A stretch of DNA of 64,000 bases from RPQJ01 sp963732375 (lineage in GTDB: Bacteria; Pseudomonadota; Gammaproteobacteria; Steroidobacterales; Steroidobacteraceae), in NCBI GenBank assembly GCA_963732375.1, contig CAVSZE010000015.1, forward strand, positions 124,001 through 188,000. Direction: 5' to 3'. Below, piece by piece: positions 44,255 to 53,664 of the stretch. Both the position numbers and the translations under genes were made by a program. Every line of letters begins with the position of its first letter. Position 1 is the stretch's first letter. Below the pieces are notes generated by a model. It saw only the letters and a list, made by a program, of their open reading frames with translations, did no database searches and was not told the DNA's origin.

Positions 44255-45400
44255 TCAGATCGACCTCGAGATCAGTTCCTTCATGATCTCGTTCGTGCCG
44301 CCGTAGATCCGCTGCACGCGCGAATCGGCGAACATCCGGCACACCAGGTACTCGGTCATGTAACCGTAGCCGCCGTGCAGCTGCACGCACTCGTCGATGA
44401 CTTCCTGCTGGGTGTCGGTGATCCACCACTTGGCCATCGCGGCAGTCTCTGTATCGAGACTGCCGGCCACGAGCTGCGAAATGCAGCTGTCCACGAACGT
44501 GCGGGCGACGCGCGTCTTGGTCACGATCTCCGCGAGCCTGAAGCGCGTGTTCTGGAATGACGCGATCGACTGGCCGAAGGCCTTGCGCTCGTTCACGTAG
44601 CGCACGGTCTCCGCCACCGCGCCCTCCATGGCCGCCACCCCGCCGATCGCGATCGTGAGTCGCTCGTAGGGCAGGTCGCCCATCAACTGGTGCAGGCCCT
44701 TGCCTTCCGCGCCGCCGAGCAGGCAGTCCGCCGGCACGCGCACGCCCTCGAAGAACAGTTCCGAGGTGTCCTGCGCGGTCAACCCCATCTTGTCGAGCAC
44801 GCGCCCGACCCGGTATCCGGCGAGGTTCTCGGTCTCGACCATCAAGATCGACAGCCCGCGGCTCCTGTCGGATGCGTCGGTGCGCACCACCAGCATCAGC
44901 ATCGTCGCGATCGAGCCGTTGGTGATGAAGATCTTCGAGCCGTCGACGACGTAGTGATCGCCGTCTCGCACCGCCTTGGTGCGAATGCCCTTGAGGTCAG
45001 AACCCGCGCCCGGCTCCGTCATGGCGATCGCGCCGATCAGCTCGCCGCGAGCCATGCGCGGCAGCCAGCGCTGCTTCTGCTGCTCGCTGCCGTAGTTGAG
45101 CACGTAGTGGGCCGCGATGCTGTGCACGCCCTGGCCGAAGCCGGAGATGCCGCGGCGGTTCAGCTCTTCGTACAGCAGCGCCTCGTGGCGGAAGTCCCCG
45201 CCACCGCCGCCGTATTCCGTCGGCACGTCCAGCAGCAGGAACCCCGCGTTTCCAGCCGCGCGCCATGCCTCGCGATCGACGTGGTGCTGGGCGCGCCACT
45301 TCGGCTCCTTCGGCAGCATCTCGCTCTCGACATAGCGCGAAATCGCTTCGCGCAGCATCTGCAGTTCGTCGTCCATCCACGGGGATACGTAGTGATTCAT
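44255..45400 (-). CDS. Acyl-CoA dehydrogenase
   Basis: FAD-dependent alpha,beta-dehydrogenase of acyl-CoA. It has 381 aa, with 'AIAMTEPGAGSDLKGIRTKA' (signature 1), 'YVVDGSKIFITNGSIATMLMLVVRTD', 'ERKAFGQSIASFQNTRFRLAEIVTKT' and 'QLHGGYGYMTEYLVCRMFADSRVQRIYGGTNEIMKELISR' with the C-terminal Glu-Ile catalytic region (signature 2). The ATG at 45400 has GGAAAG 7 bases upstream. It is 19 bp after purA, in the place where E. coli has nsrR. The closest subtype could be long-chain acyl-CoA dehydrogenase, judged only from overall motifs. Confidence 0.93.
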   Translation of the reverse strand: MNHYVSPWMDDELQMLREAISRYVESEMLPKEPKWRAQHHVDREAWRAAGNAGFLLLDVPTEYGGGGGDFRHEALLYEELNRRGISGFGQGVHSIAAHYVLNYGSEQQKQRWLPRMARGELIGAIAMTEPGAGSDLKGIRTKAVRDGDHYVVDGSKIFITNGSIATMLMLVVRTDASDRSRGLSILMVETENLAGYRVGRVLDKMGLTAQDTSELFFEGVRVPADCLLGGAEGKGLHQLMGDLPYERLTIAIGGVAAMEGAVAETVRYVNERKAFGQSIASFQNTRFRLAEIVTKTRVARTFVDSCISQLVAGSLDTETAAMAKWWITDTQQEVIDECVQLHGGYGYMTEYLVCRMFADSRVQRIYGGTNEIMKELISRSI

Positions 45401-45419
45401 CACGGTCTTTCCGCGGTGA

Positions 45420-46712
<1,293 letters not shown>

Positions 46713-46734
46713 GTCTTGCGCATCCGAGGTTGGT

Positions 46735-46935
46735 TCAGGCGCTGCCGCCGCGCACGAGATAGAGAAGCACCGCGCCCACTATCATGCTGGCGAGCCCGGC
46801 GACGCGCAGCACCGCCTCCGGGAGTTCCGCGAGCCGGCCAAGCAGGCCCTTCATGCCGCCAGGATTCAGGAAGGGCATCAGCCCCTCCAGCACGAGGTAC
46901 AGGGCGCACGCCGCCCAGAGATCGCTCCACTGCAC
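46735..46935 (-). CDS. yjeT: DUF2065 small membrane protein (YjeT family)
   Basis: A 66-aa protein with two hydrophobic helices ('LWAACALYLVLEGLMPFLNP' and 'VLRVAGLASMIVGAVLLYLV') separated by a basic loop, as in E. coli YjeT (65 aa). The start is GTG. It sits between hflC and purA, the conserved place; function unknown. Confidence 0.88.
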   Translation of the reverse strand: MQWSDLWAACALYLVLEGLMPFLNPGGMKGLLGRLAELPEAVLRVAGLASMIVGAVLLYLVRGGSA

Positions 46936-46955
46936 GGCGCGTCAACTGGCCGCCG

Positions 46956-47828
46956 TCAGCGGCCGGACTCCTTGAAGTAGTTGAAGAACTCGCCCTCGGG
47001 GCTCAGCACCAGCACGTCGCCCTGCTTGCCGGAGAACGTCTTGCGGTACGCCTGCAGCGATCGAAAGAATGAATAGAACTGCGGGCTGCGCCCGAAGGCC
47101 TGCGAATAGATGTCGGCGGCGGCGGCGTCGCCCGCACCCTTCACTTTTTCGGCATCGCGATAGGCATTCGCGAGGATCTCGGTGCGCTGGCGATCGGCCT
47201 CGGCGCGCGTCTGCTCGGAGATCGCCGAACCCTCAGCGCGCAGCTGCGCGGCCTGGCGCGCAAAGTCCTGGCTCATTCGATTGAACACCGACTCGCTCAC
47301 TTCCTCCGGAAGCCCGATGCTCTTCACGCGGACGTCGATCATGGTCATGCCGAGGCCACCGACGTTGGCGCCCGCGATCTTGAGCACCTCGCCGAGGAAC
47401 TCGCTGCGCTCGGCGGCGACTACCTGCTGGATGGTGCGACGCGCGATGACGCCCTTCAGGCCGTCCTTGACGATTTCACCGAGACGCCGCGCCGCAACCT
47501 CCTCGCTGCCGCCCGCCGTCGAGGTGTAGTAGCGCGAAACGTCGGTGATGCGCCACTTCACGAAGAAGTCGATGCGCAGGATCTTGCCTTCGCTGGTGAG
47601 GAAGCTCTCCGCCGGGTAGTCCTCGGTGAGCACGCGCCTGTCGAACTTGCGCACGTTGTTCACCAGCGGCGTCATGAAGTGCAGGCCGGGCGCGTAGTCC
47701 GCGCGCACGATCTCGCCGAAGCGGAACTTGATGGCGAGATCGGTCTCGTTCACGGTGAAAGCGGCCATCGAAAGTACCAGCACGGCGAAACCGAGCAGGA
47801 TGGCCGCGATGTAGTTGCGACTTCCCAT
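46956..47828 (-). CDS. hflC: FtsH regulator HflC
   Basis: SPFH/Band-7 membrane protein that, with HflK, forms the cage around FtsH and tunes its proteolysis. It has 290 aa: an N-terminal transmembrane helix ('YIAAILLGFAVLVLSMAAFTV'), the SPFH domain, a coiled region 'AQLRAEGSAISEQTRAEADRQRTEILANAYRDAEKVKGAGDAAAADIY', and the ending 'EGEFFNYFKESGR'. Its ATG overlaps the hflK stop by one base (TGATG). Confidence 0.97.
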   Translation of the reverse strand: MGSRNYIAAILLGFAVLVLSMAAFTVNETDLAIKFRFGEIVRADYAPGLHFMTPLVNNVRKFDRRVLTEDYPAESFLTSEGKILRIDFFVKWRITDVSRYYTSTAGGSEEVAARRLGEIVKDGLKGVIARRTIQQVVAAERSEFLGEVLKIAGANVGGLGMTMIDVRVKSIGLPEEVSESVFNRMSQDFARQAAQLRAEGSAISEQTRAEADRQRTEILANAYRDAEKVKGAGDAAAADIYSQAFGRSPQFYSFFRSLQAYRKTFSGKQGDVLVLSPEGEFFNYFKESGR

Positions 47829-48997
47829 CAGCGTGTCCCCCGGTCGCGGCGTGTCTCAACCGTTGTCACCGGTACGTCCGCCGGCGCCACGGGCGCCGTC
47901 GCCGGCGTCTGGCGCTGCTGGTCCAGCGTCTGCATCGGGACCCGGCGCTCGAGCAGTTTGTCGAGCGGAAGGTAGATCATGTTGCCGGTGCCCTTGGTGT
48001 CGACAAGTATCTTGTTGTTGTTGCCCAGCACCTCTTCCATGGTCTCCAAGTACAGGCGCTGCCGCGTCACGGCGGGCGAGCGCTCGTAGGCTCGTGCGAG
48101 CTGGTCGAAGCGCGACGCCTCACCCTCGGCGTCCGCGACGATCCTTGCCTTGTAGGCCAGCGCGTCCTCCGTCTGGCGCGCGGCCGAGCCTTTTGCCTTC
48201 GGCAGGATGTCGTTTGAATATGCCTGGGCCTCGAGCGCGAGCCGTTCCCTGTCCTCGCGTGCCTTGATCGCATCGCGCTGCGACGGCTGCACCTGCTCGG
48301 GCACGCTGACGCCCTGCAGGTTGACCGTGGTGACCTCGATGCCGGTCTTGTACGCGTCCAGCGTGCGCTGAATGAGTTCCTTGGTCTTGGCCGTGATCTC
48401 CTGGCGCCCGGCCTCCAGCACGAAGTCCAGTTTGCTATGACCCACGACCTCGCGAATCGCGCTCTCACTCACCTCGGCAAGGGTCTGCTCGGGGTCGCGT
48501 ACGTTGAAGGCGAAGGCGACGGGCTCGGCCCTCCGGTATTGCACGGCGATGTTGATGTCCACGAGGTTCTCGTCGGAGGTCAGCATCCGGGTCTGGTCGG
48601 TGAAACCCTCGACCGACTGGACGTTGACGATCTGCCGTGTCTCGATCGGCCAGGGCATGTGCCAGCGCAACCCGGGCTCGGTACTCTCGACGAACCTGCC
48701 GAAACGGGTCACGACCGCGCGCTCAGCGGCATCCACCTTGTACAGGCCCGTTGCGAGCCAGACGAGCAGCAGCACCGCCAGCACGGTGCCGAAGCCGAAG
48801 CCGCGCATGACAGCAGAACCGGATCCACCGGACCCGCCTGATCCGCCTGATCCGCCAGATCCGTCACCAGCACCACCGCCGAACATTCCGGCGATCTTCT
48901 TCTGCAGGTTGCGCAGCGCCTCGTCTAGGTCGGCGGCTCCCTTTTCGGGGCGATTGCCCCAGGGATTGCGGTTCCTGCCCGGGTCGTTCCAGGCCAT
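47828..48997 (-). CDS. hflK: FtsH regulator HflK
   Basis: Partner of HflC in the FtsH cage. It has 389 aa: 'AWNDPGRNRNPWGNRPEKGAADLDEALRNLQKK', then a Gly/Ser repeat linker (~42-60), a transmembrane helix (~67-88), the SPFH domain ('VDAAERAVVTRFGRFVESTEPGLRWHMPWPIE') and a helical C-terminal part with 'GEASRFDQLARAYERSPAVTRQRLYLETMEEVL'. It starts 5 bp after hflX. Confidence 0.97.
   Translation of the reverse strand: MAWNDPGRNRNPWGNRPEKGAADLDEALRNLQKKIAGMFGGGAGDGSGGSGGSGGSGGSGSAVMRGFGFGTVLAVLLLVWLATGLYKVDAAERAVVTRFGRFVESTEPGLRWHMPWPIETRQIVNVQSVEGFTDQTRMLTSDENLVDINIAVQYRRAEPVAFAFNVRDPEQTLAEVSESAIREVVGHSKLDFVLEAGRQEITAKTKELIQRTLDAYKTGIEVTTVNLQGVSVPEQVQPSQRDAIKAREDRERLALEAQAYSNDILPKAKGSAARQTEDALAYKARIVADAEGEASRFDQLARAYERSPAVTRQRLYLETMEEVLGNNNKILVDTKGTGNMIYLPLDKLLERRVPMQTLDQQRQTPATAPVAPADVPVTTVETRRDRGTR
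48821..48865 (-). repeat. 9-bp tandem repeat inside hflK
   Basis: Five 9-bp units related to TGATCCGCC (plus-strand sense), two of them identical (48839-48847 and 48848-48856), encode Gly-Gly-Ser steps of the cytoplasmic linker before the transmembrane helix. Units are in frame. Confidence 0.75.
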
Positions 48998-49002
48998 GGG
49001 AC

Positions 49003-50445
49003 TCAGTTACTCCCGATTGCTTGCGGTCGGTCTATGAGGGGGACGTCCGGACTACTCGACACCGCCGATGCAGCGGTGTCCGCGGCGGCGCGACCCGGGG
49101 ATTGTAGGAACGGCTCAACGCTCGCACAAGGCTCGATCGCTGCCGGCAATGTTATGCCTGCCTCCCGGCAGATCCGTGCCACGTCGCGATGCCGAAGATT
49201 TACTTCCAGTTCGACACTACCGTCCCCGAGCAACCGCTCGGCCAGAACGGCGCCTGCCTCGAACAGCTGCGCCCGGGCCCGTCCAGCCTGTACGGGCAGG
49301 ACCAGCATGCAGTGGTGCAGGTCGGCCCCGAGCTGCCTGTGCAGTGCATCCCTGAGCAGCTCGAGGCCCGAGCCAGTATGGGCCGACAGCCAGACTCGGT
49401 CTACCCGCCCTTGTGCGTCGAACTCGACGTGCGGGCTTTCGCCCGAACGGTCAATCTTGTTGTACACGGCGACCTGCGGCAGCGACTGCGCGCCGATCGA
49501 CTCGAGCACCTCGTTCACCTGCAGGATACGGTCCGCCCGCTCGGGGTCGGCGGCGTCGATCACGTGAAGCAACAGGTCTGCTTCGCGCGCTTCCTGCAGC
49601 GTCGAGCGAAACGCCGCGACCAGCTCATGCGGCAGGTCGCGCACGAACCCGACGGTGTCGGCCAGCGCCACCTCGAGCCCGGGCGCCAGGCGCAGCCGCC
49701 TCACGGTCGGGTCCAGTGTCGCGAACAGCTGGTCCGCCGTGTAGGCACTCGCCGAGGTGAGGCGGTTGAAAAGCGTGGACTTGCCGGCGTTCGTGTAACC
49801 CACGAGCGCCACGGTCGGAACCGAGCTGCGCTTGCGCTCCTGCCGGGTCGTCTCGCGCTGCACCAGCACCTTGTCGAGCCGGTCGTTCAGCGCCTTTATG
49901 CGGCGGCCGATCAACCGCCGGTCGGTCTCCAGCTGCGTCTCGCCCGGCCCGCGCAGCCCGATGCCGCCCTTCTGCCGCTCGAGGTGGGTCCAGCCGCGCA
50001 CCAGGCGGGTCGATACGTGTTCGAGTTGCGCAAGCTCGACCTGCAGCTTGCCTTCGAAGGTGCGCGCGCGCTGCGCGAAGATGTCCAGGATCAGGCCGCT
50101 GCGATCCAGCACACGGCAATTGAGTTCTTTCTCGAGATTGCGCTCCTGGCCCGGCGTGAGTGCGTGGTCCACGACCACCAGGTCGGCCCCGAGCGCGACC
50201 AGCCGCTGGCGCAGTTCCTCGACCTTTCCGGTGCCCAGCAAAAACCGCGGCTCCGGCGACCTGCGCTTGACCGTGAGCACTTCGAGCACCTGTGCACCGG
50301 CCGAACGCGCGAGCGCGCCGAACTCTTCCACGCGGTCCGGATCCGGCGCATGGCCGATGCCGACGCAGACAAGAATCGCGCGTTCGCCGCTACCGGGCCT
50401 GTCGAACAATGGGTCCTGTCTCCGCGCGTCGGGGCGTCGGCTCAT
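49003..50445 (-). CDS. hflX: Ribosome-associated GTPase HflX
   Basis: GTPase that splits stalled 70S ribosomes. It has 480 aa: the HflX N-terminal subdomain ('LEVLTVKRRSPEPRFLLGTGKVEELRQRL', 'VVDHALTPGQERNLEKELNCRVLDR'), a coiled linker ('RGPGETQLETDRRLIGRRI'), and the G domain with G1 'GYTNAGKSTLFNRLT', 'DTVGFVRDLPHELV' and 'YNKIDRSG'. The C-terminus is ~50 residues of low complexity beyond the usual end. The ATG overlaps the hfq stop (ATGA). Confidence 0.96.
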   Translation of the reverse strand: MSRRPDARRQDPLFDRPGSGERAILVCVGIGHAPDPDRVEEFGALARSAGAQVLEVLTVKRRSPEPRFLLGTGKVEELRQRLVALGADLVVVDHALTPGQERNLEKELNCRVLDRSGLILDIFAQRARTFEGKLQVELAQLEHVSTRLVRGWTHLERQKGGIGLRGPGETQLETDRRLIGRRIKALNDRLDKVLVQRETTRQERKRSSVPTVALVGYTNAGKSTLFNRLTSASAYTADQLFATLDPTVRRLRLAPGLEVALADTVGFVRDLPHELVAAFRSTLQEAREADLLLHVIDAADPERADRILQVNEVLESIGAQSLPQVAVYNKIDRSGESPHVEFDAQGRVDRVWLSAHTGSGLELLRDALHRQLGADLHHCMLVLPVQAGRARAQLFEAGAVLAERLLGDGSVELEVNLRHRDVARICREAGITLPAAIEPCASVEPFLQSPGRAAADTAASAVSSSPDVPLIDRPQAIGSN

Positions 50446-50699
50446 TCAGCCGGCGCGTCCTCGGGCGGCAGATCGTCGTCGCCGATCGGCAGGCGGACAT
50501 TGCGTGCCGGAACGATCGTCGAAATCGCATGTTTGTAGACCATCTGGCTCACGCTGTTGCGGAGCAGGATGACGAACTGGTCGAAGGACTCGACCTGGCC
50601 CTGCAGCTTGATGCCGTTGACCAGGTAGATCGACACCGGGATGCGCTCTTTTCTCAGAGCGTTCAGGAAGGGGTCCTGCAGGGACTGGCCCTTGGCCAT
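50442..50699 (-). CDS. hfq: RNA chaperone Hfq
   Basis: Sm-like hexamer that pairs small RNAs with mRNAs. It has 85 aa. The Sm core is fully conserved ('QDPFLNALRKERIPVSIYLVNGIKLQGQVESFDQFVILLRNSVSQMVYKHAISTIVP', including the QxxxLN distal/proximal face and YKH). The C-terminal tail is short and acidic (ending DDDLPPEDAPAE), like other non-enteric Hfq proteins. GGAGA lies 7 bases before the ATG. A 124-bp gap before it (50700-50823) probably holds its own promoter. Confidence 0.98.
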   Translation of the reverse strand: MAKGQSLQDPFLNALRKERIPVSIYLVNGIKLQGQVESFDQFVILLRNSVSQMVYKHAISTIVPARNVRLPIGDDDLPPEDAPAE

Positions 50700-50823
50700 G
50701 ATCTCGTCTCCGTATTGTTTAGTCTTCTCGATCCTGCCGCGGAGTCTTCCTTGAGTCGACCGTCAGGCACGACGCCCCTGCGCGCAGAAATCGAGTTCAA
50801 TGCTACCACACGACAACGGCGAT

Positions 50824-51768
50824 TCAGCCGGCCGCGGCTGATGCCACTGCCCCGGATATGGGTGCAAGTTCCTGATCTTCAAGGCCCCTCAACCAGCGTA
50901 CCGAGGGGTCGGCATTTACCCAGGTCAGTTGCCGCTTTGCGAGGTTGCGGGTGGCCCGCTGGCCGGCTGCAACCGCGGTGTCGAGGTCAGACTCGCCGGC
51001 GAGGTGACCCCACAGCTGCCGGTAACCGACGGACCGCAGGCTTGGCAGGTCCGCGTGCAGGTCGCCGCGAGCCCGGAGCGACCTGACCTCCTCCAGGAAG
51101 CCCTGCTGCATCATCTCCAGGAAGCGCAGGTCGATGCGCCGGTAGAGTTCCTCCCGGCCGACCGGCAGCAGCACGAAGGCCGCCAATGACAGCGGCGCCG
51201 GCTCGGCGAGCTTCTGCAGGTCCGAGAGACGCCGGCCAGTGAGTTCAATCACTTCGAGTGCACGCTGGATGCGCTGGCCATCGGCGGGACGGATTCGCGC
51301 CGCGGCCTCAGGGTCACGCGCCGCGAGCAGCGCGTGCAGCGCAGGCCATCCCAGTTCGCACGCCTGCGCGTCGATGCGGGCGCGCATCCCGGCATTCGCC
51401 TCGGGCAGCGGCGCGATGCCGCGGGTCAATGCGCGGAAGTAGAGCATCGTGCCGCCGACCAGCAGCGGAACGCGACCGCGCGCGCGGATTTCCGCGACCA
51501 GCTGCAGCGCGTCCCTGCAGAAGCGGCCGGCCGAGTAGCTCTCGGTCGGGTCGCAGACGTCCACCAGGTGATGCGGTACGGCCGCGAGCACCTCGCTCGA
51601 TGGCTTGGCCGTGCCCACGTTCATGCCCCGGTACACCTGCGCCGAGTCGACGCTGACGATTTCGACCGGGAATCGTTCGGCAAGCTTGAGCGCGAGCGCC
51701 GACTTGCCACTGCAAGTCGGCCCCATCAACAGGACCGCATCGGCGATCTGCCCGCGCGCCGCAGTCAT
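50824..51768 (-). CDS. miaA: tRNA dimethylallyltransferase MiaA
   Basis: Adds the isopentenyl group to A37 of tRNAs that read UNN codons. It has 314 aa: P-loop 'LLMGPTCSGKSALALKLAERF', 'EIVSVDSAQVYRGMNVGTAKPS', 'PHHLVDVCDPTESYSAGRF', 'PLLVGGTMLYFRALTRGI' and 'QRIQRALEVIELTGR'. The ATG at 51768 overlaps the mutL stop (ATGA), which fixes the start; the frame is open further upstream inside mutL. Confidence 0.97.
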   Translation of the reverse strand: MTAARGQIADAVLLMGPTCSGKSALALKLAERFPVEIVSVDSAQVYRGMNVGTAKPSSEVLAAVPHHLVDVCDPTESYSAGRFCRDALQLVAEIRARGRVPLLVGGTMLYFRALTRGIAPLPEANAGMRARIDAQACELGWPALHALLAARDPEAAARIRPADGQRIQRALEVIELTGRRLSDLQKLAEPAPLSLAAFVLLPVGREELYRRIDLRFLEMMQQGFLEEVRSLRARGDLHADLPSLRSVGYRQLWGHLAGESDLDTAVAAGQRATRNLAKRQLTWVNADPSVRWLRGLEDQELAPISGAVASAAAG

Positions 51769-53588
51769 CGCCCGCGCAGGAAAAGCCGGTCGAGCTCGTC
51801 CATCGAGACGAACGACCACGTTGGACGGCCGTGCACGCACTGGTCCGCGCGCAGCGTCGTTTCCATCTCGCGCAGCAGCGCATTCATTTCGGGCACCGAC
51901 AGCCGCCGATTCGCCCTCACCGCCTGGTGGCAGGCCATGGTGCCGAGCGCGCGCTCGAGCGCCTGTCGCGCGCCGCCGCCGCCCTGCTCGCGAAGGTCGG
52001 CCAGCATGTCTCGCGCAAGCGTGGCAGGGTCGGCCGATACGAGCAGCGCCGGCATCGAGCGGATGATGATCTGCGCAGGGCCCGACCTCGAGAGCTCGAT
52101 GCCCAGCTCATCGAACAGCGCAAGGTGAGCCTCCGCCTCCTCCGCCTCGGCCACCGACACGTTGACCGCCACAGGCACCAGCAGCGGCTGCGCGGCGACA
52201 CGCCGCGATTCGAGCGAGGCCTTGAGCCGCTCATAGGTTGTACGCTCGTGCGCCGCGTGCATGTCCACCAGCACCAGCCCGCCTTGCGCCTGGGCCAGGA
52301 TGTAGACACCGTGCAGTTGCGCAATCGCGTAGCCGAGCGGGTGCCCGACTGCTGGATCGATGCCCGAGGCCGAACCTGCACTTTCAACCCACGAAGCCGT
52401 GTCGCGGCCCACCGGCGGCGCCTGGATACGCGCCTCGGCGCCACCTGCATCCACTCCCGTGCCATGCTCGCGCACGCCATCGCCCAGGGCTGCGTACAGG
52501 TCGAGCGCCGAGGTCTGCGGGCCGTCGATGCCGCTGCGCGAAGCAATTGAAAATCGTGCTGCCGGTATCGCGCCGGCGGCGTCCTGCTCGGGCCGGTTCT
52601 CCGCCAGTGCCCGCTCGATGGTGCGAAACAGGAAGTCGTGAATCAGCCTGGGCTCGCGGAACCTGACCTCGAGCTTCTGCGGATGCGCGTTCACGTCCAC
52701 CCGCGCCGGGTCCATCTCGAGGTACAGCACATAGGCGGGCTGCCGACCGTGGTAGAGCACGTCGCGGTACGCAAGCCGCACGGCGCTGGCCAGCAGCTTG
52801 TCCCGCAATGGTCGGCCATTCAGGAAGAAATACTGCTGATCCGCCTGGCTTCGGGCATAGGTCGGCATGCAGAACCAGCCCTTGAGGCGCATGCCCGCGC
52901 CTTCGTGGTCGAGCTTCAGCGCATGCGCGATGAATTCCTCACCGAGCACGGCGGCAACGCGGGCATCCTCGGCACGCTCCGTGCGTGCCGGAGCATGGTC
53001 GGCCAGCCTGCGACGGGCCGAAGCAAGCCGGAATCCGACGTCGAACCGGCTGAGCGCGAGCCGCTCCACCAATCGCTCGACCTGGTTGAGTTCGGTACGC
53101 TCGGTGCGCAGGAACTTGCGGCGTGCCGGCACATTGAAGAACAGGTCCCGTACCTCGACGGTGGTGCCCGGCGGGTGTGCCTGCGGCGACGGGCCGCGGA
53201 TCTCCCCGTCCACGACGGTCACCGCCATTGCGACAGGCGCGTCCGCGGTTCGCGAGACGACCGTGGTTCGCGACACCGATGCGATGCTGGGCAGCGCCTC
53301 GCCGCGGAAGCCGAGCGTGCGAACCGACTCGAGGTCCTCGATGCGGCCGATCTTGCTGGTCGCGTGGCGGGCAAGCGCCAGCGCAAGCTCGTCTGTTGCG
53401 ATGCCGACACCGTCGTCGCGCACCCTGCACAGTTCCGCGCCGCCGCCCTCGACCTCGATCTCGATCGAGCGTGCTCCCGCATCGAGGCTGTTTTCGACCA
53501 GTTCCTTGATCACGGACGCCGGGCGCTCGACGACCTCGCCCGCGGCGATCTGGTGGATCAATTGCTCGGGAAGGACCCGGATGGTCAT
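51765..53588 (-). CDS. mutL: DNA mismatch repair protein MutL, endonuclease type
   Basis: Couples mismatch recognition by MutS to strand removal. It has 607 aa. The N-terminal GHKL ATPase has 'IAAGEVVERPASVIKELVENSLDAGA', 'DDGVGI' and 'TLGFRGEALPSIASV'. The C-terminal domain carries 'DMHAAHERTTYE', matching the DQHA(x)2E(x)4E metal site with Gln replaced by Met, plus 'ACHQAVRAN' and 'CVHGRPTW'. These are the marks of MutL proteins that nick DNA themselves in bacteria without MutH. Placed between the amidase and miaA as in E. coli. Confidence 0.96.
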   Translation of the reverse strand: MTIRVLPEQLIHQIAAGEVVERPASVIKELVENSLDAGARSIEIEVEGGGAELCRVRDDGVGIATDELALALARHATSKIGRIEDLESVRTLGFRGEALPSIASVSRTTVVSRTADAPVAMAVTVVDGEIRGPSPQAHPPGTTVEVRDLFFNVPARRKFLRTERTELNQVERLVERLALSRFDVGFRLASARRRLADHAPARTERAEDARVAAVLGEEFIAHALKLDHEGAGMRLKGWFCMPTYARSQADQQYFFLNGRPLRDKLLASAVRLAYRDVLYHGRQPAYVLYLEMDPARVDVNAHPQKLEVRFREPRLIHDFLFRTIERALAENRPEQDAAGAIPAARFSIASRSGIDGPQTSALDLYAALGDGVREHGTGVDAGGAEARIQAPPVGRDTASWVESAGSASGIDPAVGHPLGYAIAQLHGVYILAQAQGGLVLVDMHAAHERTTYERLKASLESRRVAAQPLLVPVAVNVSVAEAEEAEAHLALFDELGIELSRSGPAQIIIRSMPALLVSADPATLARDMLADLREQGGGGARQALERALGTMACHQAVRANRRLSVPEMNALLREMETTLRADQCVHGRPTWSFVSMDELDRLFLRGR

Positions 53589-53664
53589 GGTCGCTGGAGG
53601 CCTCGCGCAGGGGCGGCGAGGATAGCAAATGGCGCGCCGTGGCGACCGACCGACCGTGCCTTGT

